From assembly GCF_954871325.1 (NCBI RefSeq), contig NC_088776.1, positions 6,889,985 to 6,953,984 of the forward strand: a stretch of 64,000 nucleotides of DNA. The letters are read 5' to 3'. Source of the DNA: Gordionus sp. m RMFG-2023. Its lineage: Eukaryota > Nematomorpha > Gordioida > Chordodea > Parachordodidae. Under the pieces are notes generated by a model. That model did no database searches, was not told the DNA's origin, and was given only the letters and a program-made list of their open reading frames with translations. Below are positions 37,750 to 50,207 of this stretch, in pieces; positions within the stretch are counted from its first letter, which is position 1; every line of letters starts with the position of its first letter. Position numbers and translations under genes: made by a program.

Positions 37750-38610
37750 CCGTGTAGTTGGCGGAACAATGTGAGGATCAATTAACAAAACCCATGCCAA
37801 TATTTAGAGTCTTAATTGATCTTCAAATCAAACATCAGCGGAATCAATTGTTATAGAGTTATAAGCAAAATAAGGAAGTGCGAAATTTTGAAGCTGGTGG
37901 AACGATTTGAGGATCACCTTGTGTAGCCCGTTAATTGATCTTGAAAGCAACGGAATGAACCGGTTATGAGTTATGGGCAAAATAAGAAAGTGTTGGCACT
38001 TTGCCAAAACTGAAAATAAAAAGGATCATACTAATAAGGAGTTTACAATGTGTACATTAATAATCTGCAAACCGCATATCGGTATCACTAATCGTAACCG
38101 ACCTATAACGGTTTTAAAAACATGAAATTAACGGCATTTTTTTTTAATAAGGATCAATTACAGAAATTTATGCCAAAGTGTAGACCATTAATTGTTCCTC
38201 TAGAATCTTTAAACCGCATACCAGCGGAATAAACCGTTCGTAAGTTATAGGCAAAATAGAAAGGTTTTAGCATTTTGCCAAAATTTAAAATTCAAGCAAT
38301 CATTTTTTAGTTAAGGCCAATATTTAGTGTCTTAAATGATCCTCCGAATTCTTCAAACGGAATGTCAAAAAAATTAAAGGAGAGAGATATATCATCAAAA
38401 TAAAGAAAGTGTTAATTTTGACTGGCGGAACGATTTGAGGATCAATTACAGAAACTATACCATTGTTTATCCCGTTAATTGTTCCTAATTGCTCTTCTAT
38501 CCGCAAACCAGCGGAATGAACCGTTCATGAGTTATGGGCAAAATAAGAAAGTGTTGGCACTTTGCCAAAACCGAAAATAAAAAAGATCATGATCTGAAAC
38601 ATGGCAATAA
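37750..38610. repeat. Degenerate tandem array upstream of GRP94
   Basis: Four to five diverged units recur. Markers are GGCGGAACGATTTGAGGATC (37755, 37899 and 38425 variants), CCGTTAATTGTTCCT, CAGCGGAATGAACCG and GAGTTATGGGCAAAATAAG, ending in TTGGCACTTTGCCAAAAC. The last block is itself a small palindrome (GGCACTTTGCC). Spacing between units varies from about 145 to 250 bp. No protein-coding frame. Confidence 0.6.
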
Positions 38611-38624
38611 TATAGTATTAAGTT

Positions 38625-39159
38625 GAGCGTCTACATGATTGGGAGGGGTAGGAACAGTTTGCATCCTATTTTTTTTGAGGGGATAGGGAGTAAGCTGCTT
38701 CAATGGGGGTAGGATAAAAAAAAAATTTTTTTTTTTTGGGGGGGGGGGGGGGGTTATCTATTAAATTTTGGGATGAAATAGGACAAAATTTATTGTTGTA
38801 AAAATTAATACTTTTATTATAGTATAATAAAATACAATTCATCGACCAAATCTATATATTGCAAACAATCATACACATTGTTTTCCAAATAAACTATCCA
38901 GTTTAGATATTTCAGCAAGCTCATAATGGCATAATAATTAATTCATTGTAATAAATTCTTTATATTCACAAAATATCGATAGTTGGTAGTAGAGATAGAT
39001 TAATTTAAGTTATCTTTTATAAATTTTTCGAAAAGAGTATCAAGAGTATCAATAAATAAATAGGTGAAAATAATGATCTAGAGACACCGCCGCCGAAGGC
39101 GGTGGAGATTTTTTAGAGGGGTAGGCAAAGGTTTTTGAAGGGGGTTCATGTAGACGCTG
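38625..39159. mobile_element. hAT MITE family D, copy 1
   Basis: The ends GAGCGTCTACATGA and TTCATGTAGACGCTG are inverted repeats. The flanks ATTAAGTT (38617-38624) and ATTAAGAA (39160-39167) match at 6 of 8 positions. It carries a long G-run near one end and a CCGCCGAAGGCGG hairpin near the other. The same sequence occurs in reverse orientation at 39955-40514. Confidence 0.7.
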
Positions 39160-39954
39160 ATTAAGAACTACTTTTCTTAAATGCAACAAATATTAAAAGA
39201 AGTCAATAGCTTATCACCACGAACTCAATTATGAGGTAAACGACGGTTTTGTGAAAGATGTTGATGAATTGTTATTAGGTGTCAATCATTTATTATGTGA
39301 GTTTCGATCGAATGTCGTCAATTTTTGCCATGAACGCGTAAACTTGCAATTCAAATTTTTACCATACATGTATAGATTGACCTTAAGGTAGTTAAATAGT
39401 TTTATAAAATCGGAGAAATTAATTTTTTTTTAGAAGAATTTTAAACTTTAGAATGAGGCCAAATGGCCACGACTTTTAAGAAAATGGAAATATTTTAAAA
39501 TAAGAATGCACACTATATTTTGATTTTAGAATCATTATATATAATTTTGTAGTTTTAAATACTTTAATGGATGGCAATCGATAAGCGTAAAAATAGGTCA
39601 TTTTTATAATTTTTGACCCTTGATATATGCAAAAGAGCTAGGTTGTTAAAATATACACTGCGTTAGTTATGTAAATTCAGTTTATATATAAATTTTTAAA
39701 CAGATTTCAAGAGTTCTTGCGAAAATCATGTTTCTTTATTGATATGGATTAACCCTATAAATTAATGAAATTTAAATTAACGATTAGCAATTGACCAATA
39801 TGATCTATAAGTGTTAACTTTTACTTTTAATTTCATTGTAAATATGGATATTTGATGATTATCTATAATTTTATGGGTGGCTATGTGCCCATATCTTAAA
39901 AAGTCCGAATTTTTATAAAATTAACAACTAAATTCGGTAATGTTAGACAGCTAC

Positions 39955-40514
39955 CAGCGTCTACATGACAGGATTTTCACTGGATGCAAACCTCCTTCAA
40001 AAACCTTAGCCTACCTCCCTAAAAAAATCCCTGCAGCCTTCGGCGGCGGTGTCTCTATATCATTATTTTCACCTATTTATTTATTGATACTCTTTTCAAA
40101 GAATTTATAAAGAATAACTTAAATTAATCTATCTCTACTACCAACTCTCGATATTTTGTGAATATATAGAATTTCTTTTTTAGATAATAAATTAAATTAA
40201 AACCTCCATTATTTACAATGAATTAATTATTATGCCATTATGAGCTTGCTGAAATATCTAAACCTTTTAAATAGGATAGTTTATTTGGAAAACAATGTGT
40301 ATGATTGTTTGCATATAGATTTGGTCGATGAATTGTATTATAATAATACTATAATAAAGTATTAATTTTTACAGCAATAAATTTTGTCCTATTTCATCTC
40401 AAAATTTAATAGATAACCCCCCAAAAAATTTATCCTACCCCCATTAAAGCAGCTTACCCCCTAAAAAAAATAGGATGCAAACTGTTCCTACCCCTCCCGC
40501 TCATGTGGATGCTG
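39955..40514. mobile_element. hAT MITE family D, copy 2, inverted relative to copy 1
   Basis: It starts CAGCGTCTACATGAC and ends CATGTGGATGCTG, flanked by ACAGCTAC (39947-39954) and GCAGCTAC (40515-40522), a 7-of-8 match. Internal sequence is an inverted copy of 38625-39159, including CCTTCGGCGGCGG and the C-run near AGATAACCCCCC. The two copies can fold into a stem of over 500 bp with a loop of about 800 bp. Confidence 0.72.
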
Positions 40515-40770
40515 GCAGCTACAAATAAAGTCGTTTGTCAATAACCTTCGTTGATATTTGCAGATTTATGAGATTTTACAAAATTATTTTTGGTGCACCA
40601 TGATCTATCTACCCATTCTAAACTAATTTTGTGACGAAGGTAAAAATGTTCCTTAGGATAGCCAGAGTTCTTACAAAATTGTAATGAAAAATTTTAAAAA
40701 AAAAGTTTGTCAATAATATTTTCTTACGAATATTTTTAAGAATGCGTTTTTGAATAAGATTACTCAGAGG

Positions 40771-42262
40771 CAGGGATGTGAACCCTTCGACAAAAAAAAA
40801 GGTCCGGGTTCGGGTCCGGTAATAAATTTAAAAAGGACCCGGGTCCAGGGTTCGGGTTCAGAGGAAACATAAAAATAATGACTCAAAATAAGACTTTTTT
40901 TTATTCATTTTTTATTATACTTCAATATATACACATTTATAATTTGAAATGAGATAATTTATATTTTAAATATTTTATTCAATCGCACAATCATAATATC
41001 TTCTAAAATATCATCCTTCTGATTTCCACGTAAATTAGTCAACGATGAAAATCCACGTTCTACGCTTACCTAAAATAGATAGTCATTTTTATAATACATA
41101 AATTATTGTACTTGTGTCGCCGGTACAGCCATGACGATTCTAGAAAAGGTATATAATTCTGGATATATTATAGAATTTTCCTCCCATAATTTTAAAATGT
41201 TTGCATCTCTATTTATCATAACTTCCGAGAACTTTTCTATTAAAGATACAATAGATATTTTTTGCTCCTTTCTATCAGATGATAATTTAATTTTTTTTTC
41301 TCTATCTAATAGTAAAATTTCCAGATCATCAATATCGTTATCATTATCATTGTTATCGCTACAACCAGTAGATATTGTTGTAACCACCAATGTATTTTAA
41401 ATAATAGAGTTTTGGGTATGCCATAAATCTTCAAGATGGTCTATAGCCATTTGTTTTTGCTCACTACTTAATAAAACCTGATATCGCGGGTCTAAATATA
41501 TCGAAGCATCAACAACACTATTTTGTAAATATTGTTGCTCTCTTATTTTAATATTTTCTAATGCTTTATTTGAAAAAGAACTTGTTAATCTCCCTAACTC
41601 TAATCGACATCTTAACCATATACCATAAAAATCCGATAAACATAATTGTTCAGCTTGCACTCTTAATGTTGTTATTTTTAAAGGAACCAGCACACTAGTA
41701 AGCTCTTTTACTTGATTCCAATCATCTTCTGAAAAAATGATTTCACATGCTCCTATGATAAAATCATTACAGAAATCTTTCAAACTTAATAATCGCTCTA
41801 GCATCATACACATAGAGGACCAACGTGTTGTGCAATCTAAAATTGCCATTTACCTTTTCATGGATTTTAATATTCTAACAATTGTGGGAGTATTTAAATA
41901 TTTTACAACATCCCTTGCTTTATCAATTATAGTTTTAAAGTGACTATTTTTTAGGGCGATTCCACGAAAAAAATTAATAAAATTTATAAAAATTTTACAT
42001 TATTTTTTAAAAATTAATAAAATTATAAAAATTTTATATTATTTTTTTAAAAATTAATAAAATTATAGAAATTTTATATTATTTTTTAAAAATTATATTT
42101 TTACATTAATTAAAAAAAAAAATTTTAAGTTAAAAATTTTTAACACCCTGAACTTGGACCCTCCACTTTTTAAAAGGGTCCAGGTCCGGATCCGGGTTCA
42201 GCCAAAATACGAGGGTCCAGGAGGGTTCAGGGTCCGGGTCCAGGTCCGGGTTCACATCCCTG
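40771..42262 (-). mobile_element. hAT element with exact 8-bp target duplication
   Basis: The termini are CAGGGATGTGAACCC and GGGTTCACATCCCTG, flanked on both sides by CTCAGAGG (40763-40770 and 42263-42270). Subterminal regions are packed with GGTCCGGGTTC/GGACCCGGGT words in both orientations, a usual transposase-binding pattern. At 41980-42080 a unit of about 41 bp is repeated three times. The coding part is on the minus strand (about 41000-41943) and lacks the BED finger and first catalytic region. Confidence 0.88.
41003..41943 (-). pseudogene. hAT transposase remnant
   Basis: Reading on the minus strand: ARDVVKYLNTPTIVRILKSM, a stop, then DCTTRWSSMCMMLERLLSLK and DFC (the hAT TRWSS region), ASIYLDPRYQ, an in-frame stop near 41395, then a Ser/Asp-rich stretch, VMAVPATQ, a probable 46-bp intron (41116-41071), and VSVERGFSSL ending in RLNKIFKI. 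PATQVSVERGFSSL is the hATC dimerisation motif. The N-terminal BED zinc finger and first catalytic Asp region are absent and two stops interrupt it, so no active transposase is expected. Confidence 0.75.
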
Positions 42263-42270
42263 CTCAGAGG

Positions 42271-43029
42271 TAATAGTCTCACAAGTCCCCCGGGGCGAGG
42301 AAATGTCCTAGTTAAATGTTAGCAAATAAGTGGATCCTCTATATTCCTAAGAGTTTCTAGATTTTTGCCTTACGCCTATGGTCATATTTAGAGCAAGCTA
42401 TTGCCTCCGCTGAAAAAATAGACAGTTACTTTATACCAAATTTAATATGTATACATAAATTTATTTTCCTTCATTATGAATTTATGATTTTTTTTTTAAA
42501 AATAAACCCTTATAAAATAATTTTTTTTAATGACATTTGAGATATATAAAAATTTACAAAAGGAAAATTTTAAGAGCTCAAAGTGTATTCGATATTTTCT
42601 GATTCAGTTAAACATTTTGTCGAACTCGGTTACTCGATTAAATTGGGGGGCGGGGCATTCTTTAATCTTAATACCGCAGCATTCGGACCTAGATTTTAAC
42701 ATTTATCTATCGAAGTGGACTCTCACCTCGAAAATTTTTATTAATTATTTACCTTTTTTTACTCTGTGTATTTAAATTTTTTAGAACAATTGTTCATTAC
42801 CCTTAAGGCCATTAAAGAATTTCTGAAACAACAATATAAATTTTATATGTTTTTACTAGAGTCAAGTTTTTTGTATTCTTTCTTAGTCTCTAACTATATC
42901 TTGGCTGCATTTTGATAAAATTACGTTTTGTATTAGGGTGTAATGCCGTAGTCTCTTAATTAGTAATTAAATTATTCTGTTATCTTTTGTAGTTTTATTT
43001 AATATTCTTTTATACATCCTATTAGTAAT
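42271..43029. other. Intergenic stretch
   Basis: No firm gene. At 42610-42740 the composition rises in G+C and a plus-strand frame reads VELGYSIKLGGGAFFNLNTA, then AFGPRF and a stop, behind a possible TTTTAAG acceptor at 42575. No family was recognised. Confidence 0.25.
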
Positions 43030-43175
43030 GCAAAATCGCTACATTTTAGCAGATTTTTAAAACGGCTAACTCAAAATTTCGCTAAAAATATGCCAGCTTC
43101 GAGATTTTGCTAATAGATGTCCTAAGCTTTGTGTTATATATGAGCAATGTTATATGGGTCGTTTTTTTGTGCTAA
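43030..43175. mobile_element. MITE family A fragment
   Basis: AGATTTTTAAAACGGCTAAC, then CTTCGAGATTTTGCTAATAG, ATGTCCTAAGCTTTG and TATGAGCAA follow the order seen in the full copy at 62321-62538. Both ends are worn. Confidence 0.45.
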
Positions 43176-43704
43176 AGTGTAAATTGTTCATTTATTTTTG
43201 ATGATTTTTTTTTCCTAATTATCTTGCGTAATTTTTGTATATAATATTATTATTATTATTATTTGTAGAAATAAAAATGAGTAATTATAAAAAATTGTTT
43301 ATGTCATATGTTTTTAAATTAATTATATTATTAATTAATTTATATTTCTTTTTGATAGATATAAAAAGAGGAAAAAACGAAATAAATAATTATTATTCTT
43401 CTAAAATTTATTTCATTTTTACTCCTTTTTTTAGTATATTATTATTTTTTTTCTTCCAAATTTTTTTTTACTCTTTTTGTTGAGTATATTATGATTCTGT
43501 TTTTCTATTTATGTCAAAAAACTTGTAGAAAAAAATAACATAAAAAAAATTTTTTTTTAAGTAAAATAAAAGGAATAAACAACAAAAGAGGAAACCAAGG
43601 TAAAAACTATAATTATATTGAGAGTTAATCTTTTTAATTATCGTACCACGCTTAAATGGTGGTCAAGACAGTTTTCATATTTAATAAAAGTTAGTTAAGC
43701 TTTG

Positions 43705-43848
43705 TATAGTCGGATATTGCAATTACGATTTAATTAGTGTTGTATTAGATAATTCATTTGTCGGACGTTTCAATTAAGATTTGATTAAGTGTTGTATGAG
43801 ATAATCCATGTGTAGGACGTTTCAATTAAGATTAAGTGTTCTATTAGA
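43705..43848. repeat. Tandem repeat of about 55 bp
   Basis: Two to three direct copies of a unit containing GGACGTTTCAATTAAGATTT, GATTAAGTGTTGTAT and AGATAATCCATGTGT precede a hAT-like terminus, CAGTGGCGTCACTAGGGGG, at 43849. The right partner of that terminus was not found. Confidence 0.6.
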
Positions 43849-44974
43849 CAGTGGCGTCACTAGGGGGACGGGTGAAAAATTTGAATAGCCTCCTGAAGTA
43901 AAAAATTTTTTAAATGGCTCCTTAATATCCTCTTGAACTAAAAATAAAGCTCCCTGAACGATTTCTTTTATAATTCTATTAAGTAATATATAATTTTAAA
44001 TTTATTATTTAAAAATAAAAAGACTATCTGAATTTTTATTAAATATTTTAATTATTAGATTAGATTGATATATATAAATTATATTTTCACTATGTCAGCT
44101 TGCAATCAAATTCTGTATTAAAAATAATATTAATACCACTAATTAAATAGCATTAACAATTGAAGTTTAATTGACGTTTATTATTTAAATTATTATATAA
44201 CCCTAATTAAATAAATATAAACATTTATTAATTGAAAATTAACAAATTTAATATTCTAATTAGCTGAGGTTTCACTAATCAACTATACTATTTAAATTTA
44301 ATTACCATGCCTCTTCTTAAAAATATTCTCAAGGTCCAAATAAATGCAAGAGATTTTTTTATAAAAAGTAGACATATAGTTTGTTGAACATGGATTATTA
44401 TTTTATTATAATGGTTATTATTTAGCCCAAATTTATCTTACATTCATAAAATTAACACCATTTTTTCATTTAATTGTTTAATAGATTTTTTGTATATATA
44501 AAGGATAAATTTATTATAGTTTTTTAGTGAAATTGTAGTTAAATACTTTTAAAATATATTTATTAAATAAAAATTTTGTTTAATCTTGCCTTGATCCCTG
44601 CTAACCTTTACATAGTTTATAATCCTATATTATATATAATTGGTTATAAAATATTAGATAAAATGCCACTTATATAGACGTATTTGATAGTTATATAATA
44701 TATTATAGTTAATATTTTTATAAATTTTACTAATAAATGCTTTTGATAATAAGTAACAATTTACATGAATTTCTTTACGCCATCTATTTATTTATAAATA
44801 TTATTTAAAATTAAACATCTTATTATACATCACATAATGGATCTAATATATTAGATATCTTTTCTTTTTTAACGCATTATTTGGAAAGCTATTTTTTTCT
44901 TCTTTGAAAAATAATTTTATGTTTTAATTATTTATATTCTAATTTATTTTGTACGTATAATATAATTATTGCAA
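43849..44974. other. hAT-like orphan end followed by A+T-rich sequence
   Basis: CAGTGGCGTCACTAGG at 43849 followed by GGGGACGGGTG is a typical hAT left end. No reading frame and no right end were recognised before the LTR-element fossil begins. Confidence 0.35.
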
Positions 44975-45778
44975 TTGTGCCGAACCGTTGAATAAAATTC
45001 GTTGACTAAAACAGAATAAAGTTTCTCACAGTACTTAATTTCCCAAGAGAAATACTTTTTTTTTAAAAGACACAAACGGAAAAATAAACTTTTTATTAAA
45101 TTTGAAAAAAAATAAAAATTAACATATTTTCCCTAAAAAACGGCCTTAACTTATAATTAAATAAATAACAAAATAATTCGCTCCCCTAAAATAACAAGAC
45201 TCATTCTGAGTCTTATCATTCGGAGCCAAATTACTCCGCCAATATTATAAATATAATGACGAAAAACGATAAAGAGCGAAATACGACATCTCCCCCCTTC
45301 CCTACTCTAAAGTTCGGGCCAGGGGTAGTAGAGATCTTTCCTAAGTCGGAAATAAATCATTAAGCTCCTGGGTATTCACTCCCTGGTAAAAATATTCCTC
45401 ATGTGTAATCACTTGCCGTTCCGGCGCCTCCAGAACCATGGGTCGTCTTTGTTGCACCATTACCCCCGTCGGCTCTGGTCTCCTCTGGGAAGAGATGGAC
45501 GTCACCTGCATGGTCGTCGATTGCACTTTTGCTGCTTCCTCACCTCCCACGTTGGGGTCCCTCCTCCGGGGCACATTGCGTTGTGGGTAATCCCTTCTGA
45601 CGTGTCCCCCCACTCCACAACGAAAGCACTGCAATCTTGTTTCCCATCGGGGCGCCGGCAACACGCAAGTATCTGCGCTTCGAGCTCTAGAATGACTCTC
45701 GTCTTGTTCACGGGACATCAATCTCCATTCACTGGCTAAGGGTTCCATATCGTTGCTAATAACCGTGGTCCTCAGCAT
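44975..45778 (-). mobile_element. LTR-retrotransposon fossil: gag zinc-knuckle region, polypurine tract and LTR-like end
   Basis: On the minus strand 45341-45778 encodes a gag-type C-terminal region, Arg/Glu/Gln-rich, with a CCHC-like knuckle (CFRCGVGGH). Below it lie a purine tract (GTAGGGAAGGGGGGAGA) and then TGTCGTATTTCGC, as a 3' LTR would begin, running to about GGCACA near 44980. No second LTR, protease, polymerase or integrase region was recognised in the window, so this is a partial, old copy, probably Ty3-like. The coding block is much richer in G+C than its flanks. Confidence 0.6.
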
Positions 45779-47470
45779 ATGGGTGCCTAAATCTACATAC
45801 CTTCAGACATAAAGACTATATGTCTACTATTAAAAATATTCCCGTACTTCCTAATCCTCTTTCCCCCCTTTTTTTAACAATCCCGAATTTACTGCCCCAT
45901 TTCAATATACCCCTTATAATAATTTAGAGCTTACTTATTTGTTATTGGCATATCTTCGAACTTCAAAGACGATGTAAACCACTTTGATATTATAAACCCC
46001 GGAATGAAAACAATATTTTTACAAGCACTTATACTAACAAGACAAATATTTAAAAAACAAAATTATGTAAGAAAGAAATCTTAATTCAAAATCAAACTAT
46101 TTTCCCCCAAAAAAAATTTAACTATTTTTTAAAAAAAAATTTTTTTAAACTCAAAACAAATTATTTACGTTCCCTCTGCCAACCCTCACTCCTTTCTAAG
46201 ACATCATTTTGCTATCTAACCATAATTTTCGGAAAAGAATAATTTTCTTTTCATAAGAAACCTTGATTCTTACATTACATTTTCCCTTATTTCCTTTTAA
46301 GAAACAATCTTATTCTTTATATGAAACCTTGACAAACTTACTACAAACTAACTATTCCCGTTCCCTTTTTATCTCACACTCCTACCATAAATCATTTTTC
46401 TATTCCTCTCTAAAAAAAAATATTTCTCTTTCCCAAAAAAAACAATCTCATTTATTATAACATAAATACAAGACAATATTTTCTTCTTTTTTTTTACATC
46501 CTATTCTCAAAAACCTATTCCCATTCACTTTAAAAACAAAGGTAAACACTTTCCAATTCTTACTTTACACCATTTACCAAATTACTTTTAGATCAAATAA
46601 ATTTACCTTAAATTATTTCAAATATCTTACAACCTAAAAAAACGACTCCTTAACCTTTTAATGCACAAAACAAAAATCTCAAATAATTCATAACTAACTT
46701 GTTCGTTACAGGTATGTTATTGCGACCTTTAAAAAAAAATAAATCCAACTCCTTTGATATTATACTAACTGAATTATTCTTTACGAAAAAAAAAATCCTA
46801 ATTCAACATAGAATTTTACCTCAAAATTAAACTTTTCTTGTTCCCCTTTTTTTTATAAATCACATATTGCTCCATTTAATTCAATTTCCTTAATATTAAT
46901 AAAATTTTCTTAACATTTACTCCCTCTTCCGCTCATCTCACATTCATTACACATTATAGTGAAGAGGGGGATATTTTTCACCAGATGTTAAAACAAAATA
47001 AAAGGATATTATTATATTTTTATTTTAATCATACTTAAACATTAATCTATGTTAAAAAAATATTAAACAACTTTTTTAAATGTCACACTTAAAAAATTTT
47101 TTTATAAAAAAATATAAAGTTTTGTCATCACATATTTTCTTTTACTTAGTTAACGATATTTTATGTAGAATAATTTTAAAAATAATGATAAATTATTCAT
47201 CTTAGTTATTAGATCTTAGTCAAAATCTTTTATATCTGAAAATAGTTTTTTTCTCTCACTTTATTTTATCATATTTGAGACATAACTTTAATTTATATTC
47301 AATTCTATATTACATATAAACATTATATAATAAATTCGTAATTACATTAATACATGAATATTGATTATATAAAATATGAAATATTTAATGGTAGTTCATA
47401 GTCATAAATTGCTTGTTTAGTAGTACCTATTTAATTAAAATATTAAAAAATGTTAATCGTAATTTATTAT
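45779..47470. other. Pyrimidine-rich gene-free stretch
   Basis: The plus strand is strongly C/T-rich with many CCC and TTCCC words and A-runs, ending in a purine block GAAGAGGGGGATA near 46962. It may be the untranslated or decayed part of the retroelement next to it, read on the minus strand. No frame or repeat was recognised. Confidence 0.3.
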
Positions 47471-47484
47471 ATAATTAGATTACT

Positions 47485-48345
47485 TTAGTCAATAGATAGT
47501 CCACGATAGCCCAGCTCCAAATATTGTTGCATATGATTATAAAAATTTGTAAAATCATAAGGAATAAATTGATGCATAATTTGATTAATATTTGTTATTA
47601 TGTCCCTTGTGCTTGGTCTGGGAATTAATGACCTATATTTGTTTTTGAAGACCCCGAAAAAATTTTTCAATTGGGTTCAATTGTGGTGAATATGGGGGGA
47701 GATACTCTATTCTCTCTTTAAAGGCATCAATTAGATGACTTTTATGTATAGAAGCATTATCCATAACTAAGATGGCATCTGGTGGTAACATACTAATAAT
47801 CTCCATTAACGAATTTCGGAATAATATACCATTATATGATCCTTCGATGATTTTATAATGTATAACCCCACAAATTCCTATAGTGCAAAGTACACTTACA
47901 TTTTTCCCTTTTGAGGATGGAACCTTTATTGTTGGTCTCACATTGAGTGGTGCCCAAGCAGAGAGAGGTACAAAATTAAAATTGATGCCTGTTTCGTCGA
48001 GAAAATAGAGTCTTTCTCTGGAGATGTTCAGCGATTTGCGGCAATACACCTGCCGAATATTGATAGCTCCTGGTGTATTCCTGAGATCCGGTTCTTTCCC
48101 AGCTCTTTTTTTGGACCATCGGATGTTTTTGATATATTTCCTTATGGTTCCAATATTTTTTGGCGAACCAGAAGGCAAATTCTCAATTATATCCTTCACC
48201 GTGAAGGTATTATTGCCCATTAGCAAATCCATAATTTGCCTTTCAATGTTTGCTGTGTCTTTTATTTTTCCCCCTCTTTGTTTAAGAGAGAATTCCTTTA
48301 AGGGCTCACCAATAATTTCTGGGATATGGAAATTATATCTAAAGC
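47485..48345 (-). pseudogene. Tc1/IS630-type transposase remnant
   Basis: On the minus strand a helix-turn-helix region with QRGGKIKD (about 48270) leads to LDETGINF (first Asp), VMDNASIHKS (second Asp) and LPPYSPQLNPIEKFF (the Glu of the DDE triad). These define an IS630/Tc1-mariner transposase. Thirty residues separate the second Asp and the Glu, shorter than the usual 34 or so. A one-base shift in the poly-A/T run at about 47655 moves the C-terminal part (GVFKNKYRSLIPRP) to another frame; a second disruption lies near 48350, before the QRGG region. Terminal repeats were not found. Confidence 0.8.
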
Positions 48346-48997
48346 TTTATCCAAACTCGAGGGAGCAACTTCGATAATTTTGTTTGTCTCTAAATATTAT
48401 ACAAAGTTGATCTAACATGCAAAAACTAAATCGATTCTCTATTTTTTTTAACATGTATAGATCATATTTTTCTCAAAATTAAAGGGGCTCATTATTTGAT
48501 GCGGAACTGTTATCTTCTAAATCAACATTCATAAATCTTTCACTTTAAGTGACTTGTTAGTATTTATGCATTTCCTCTTTAGCTTCCTCTTAATTTTCTT
48601 TTATCTTAAACTTCTATTTTTAATCTAGATATAAAAAACCTCTTTACTCATAATTCTTTTTCTTTTGTCAGTTTTTATTTTAAACATCCTCATTCAACCA
48701 TAACATTTCAATATATAAACTTATCAGGCTTATTTTCCCACTAATTAGCTATTATTCCTTTCATATTCGTCATTAGGATTATTAAATAACTTTAAATTTA
48801 AAAATGTACGCCTAGAGGATTTTCAATTTTTTCCATTTACTTTTGGAAATAAAGTTTTTAATGCTAATACCTCTATTTTAATTAAAATCATTTTCGACCT
48901 ATCTGAGTTTCAAAAAGTTTTCTCCGGTATGACTTTAAATTTCTCAGAAATCATTATGTGAGTTCTCTGAATTTTAATGTTATTTGATGTAGTGTCA

Positions 48998-49158
48998 TCA
49001 TTTTTTATATTAAAAAACGAACCAATCCTAATTACTTTGTCAAATACTATTCAAAATTCTAAATCTCTATGAGTCAATTGACGCTGTATTTTAAAAAATC
49101 AACCAATCCTAATTACTTCGTCATATGCTATTCTAAATTCTAAATATCTATGAGTCAA
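48998..49158. repeat. Tandem duplication of about 80 bp
   Basis: Two direct copies share AAAAAACGAACCAATCC/AAAAAATCAACCAATCC, TAATTACTT(T/C)GTCA, CAAAATTCTAAAT/CTAAATTCTAAAT and CTATGAGTCAA. Several substitutions separate them. Confidence 0.7.
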
Positions 49159-49159
49159 A

Positions 49160-50207
49160 CGATGTATATATTTGAATATCCTTCAATTAAAAATGGTATT
49201 TCTCAACGCACATAAGCTTATACTTTACAATTTTATATAATTGTTAAAAATATTATCTATATTGAATTTATATTTACCAGTTTTAAGTTTTCCTGCTTCT
49301 TTGGCTGGCCCCCGATTTAAAATATCTTATCATTAACGTTGCCGCATATGTTCAATCCCAATCCAGTAACATCTGGACTCTTTAACGGAACTTTTATTAT
49401 CCTAGAATTCTAAACACATTTTTAAAAGTTAAAAGTTGTTGGCCAGCTTTTTATTTATACTTCTGTATCCATCAAATTTGGGAGCAAAATAAAATGAAAA
49501 CTTAATACTGCGGTTAATAAACTAAATTCTAAAATTTTTCAGGACCAAATTAAAAATTTTAAAACCCAATTATGAAAAACAGTTTTCGTGATTCTGCATA
49601 TGAACTACAAATGTAATGTTTTAAAAAGGATAAAAATTTCAAACTTTTGAAAAAAGTAAATTTAATTTATTAAATTATAATATATGCTCTTAAATTTTAC
49701 TTAGCCATAGGGGCATTGAGTAATTACATATTGACCCGAAAAATCGATGCCCTAAATAAATTAATGCCCTATGATGTATTTTTAAGGGGGAGAACGGATA
49801 TTAATTTTTTTAAATGTCGGGAAAGGATTGAAGGTTGTGCTTATGCGGATATAAAATTATATATTATTTATAAAATATTTATTTATGTAATAATATTATT
49901 TTAAAAAATTTAGAATAGTAATCTCTGATCATATTATAAATATTAAAATTGTTGTGCAAATTGTTCGTATGAGCATTCGAAAATAAATTAGGCACTAGCT
50001 CTAAAATTTAATTATTAAACATATTTTTTATTGAAATATAAAGTTTAATTTTTTATAGAATAGTGTTTATATTTTATATAAGATAGTTATTAGATAATTA
50101 AAACCTCTATTATTTTATATATCTGAAAAATTGCTACATTTGAAAAAGTAACTTTTAAGGGTTAAATTCTAAAATTATTTTATGTGATCTAATCGGGCTA
50201 GGCAGTG
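49160..50207. other. Intergenic stretch
   Basis: No gene, repeat or element end could be supported here. The small frame at 49716 has no conserved motif. Confidence 0.35.

Noticed and set aside
38625-40514. A single 1.9-kb fold-back transposon
   Set aside because: Each half has its own terminal repeats and its own 8-bp flanking duplication, so two insertions in opposite orientation explain it better.
41131-41400. Plus-strand frame within the hAT element, Ser/Leu-rich
   Set aside because: Antisense shadow of the minus-strand transposase remnant.
42576-42693. Possible host exon with G+C-rich codons (GYSIKLGGGAFFNLN)
   Set aside because: Open for about 39 codons behind a possible acceptor, but it ends at a stop with no neighbouring exon or recognised family; the local G+C rise could be a transposon end.
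45401-45739. Plus-strand frame rich in His/Arg/Pro opposite the gag region
   Set aside because: It is the antisense shadow of the minus-strand gag zinc-knuckle frame.
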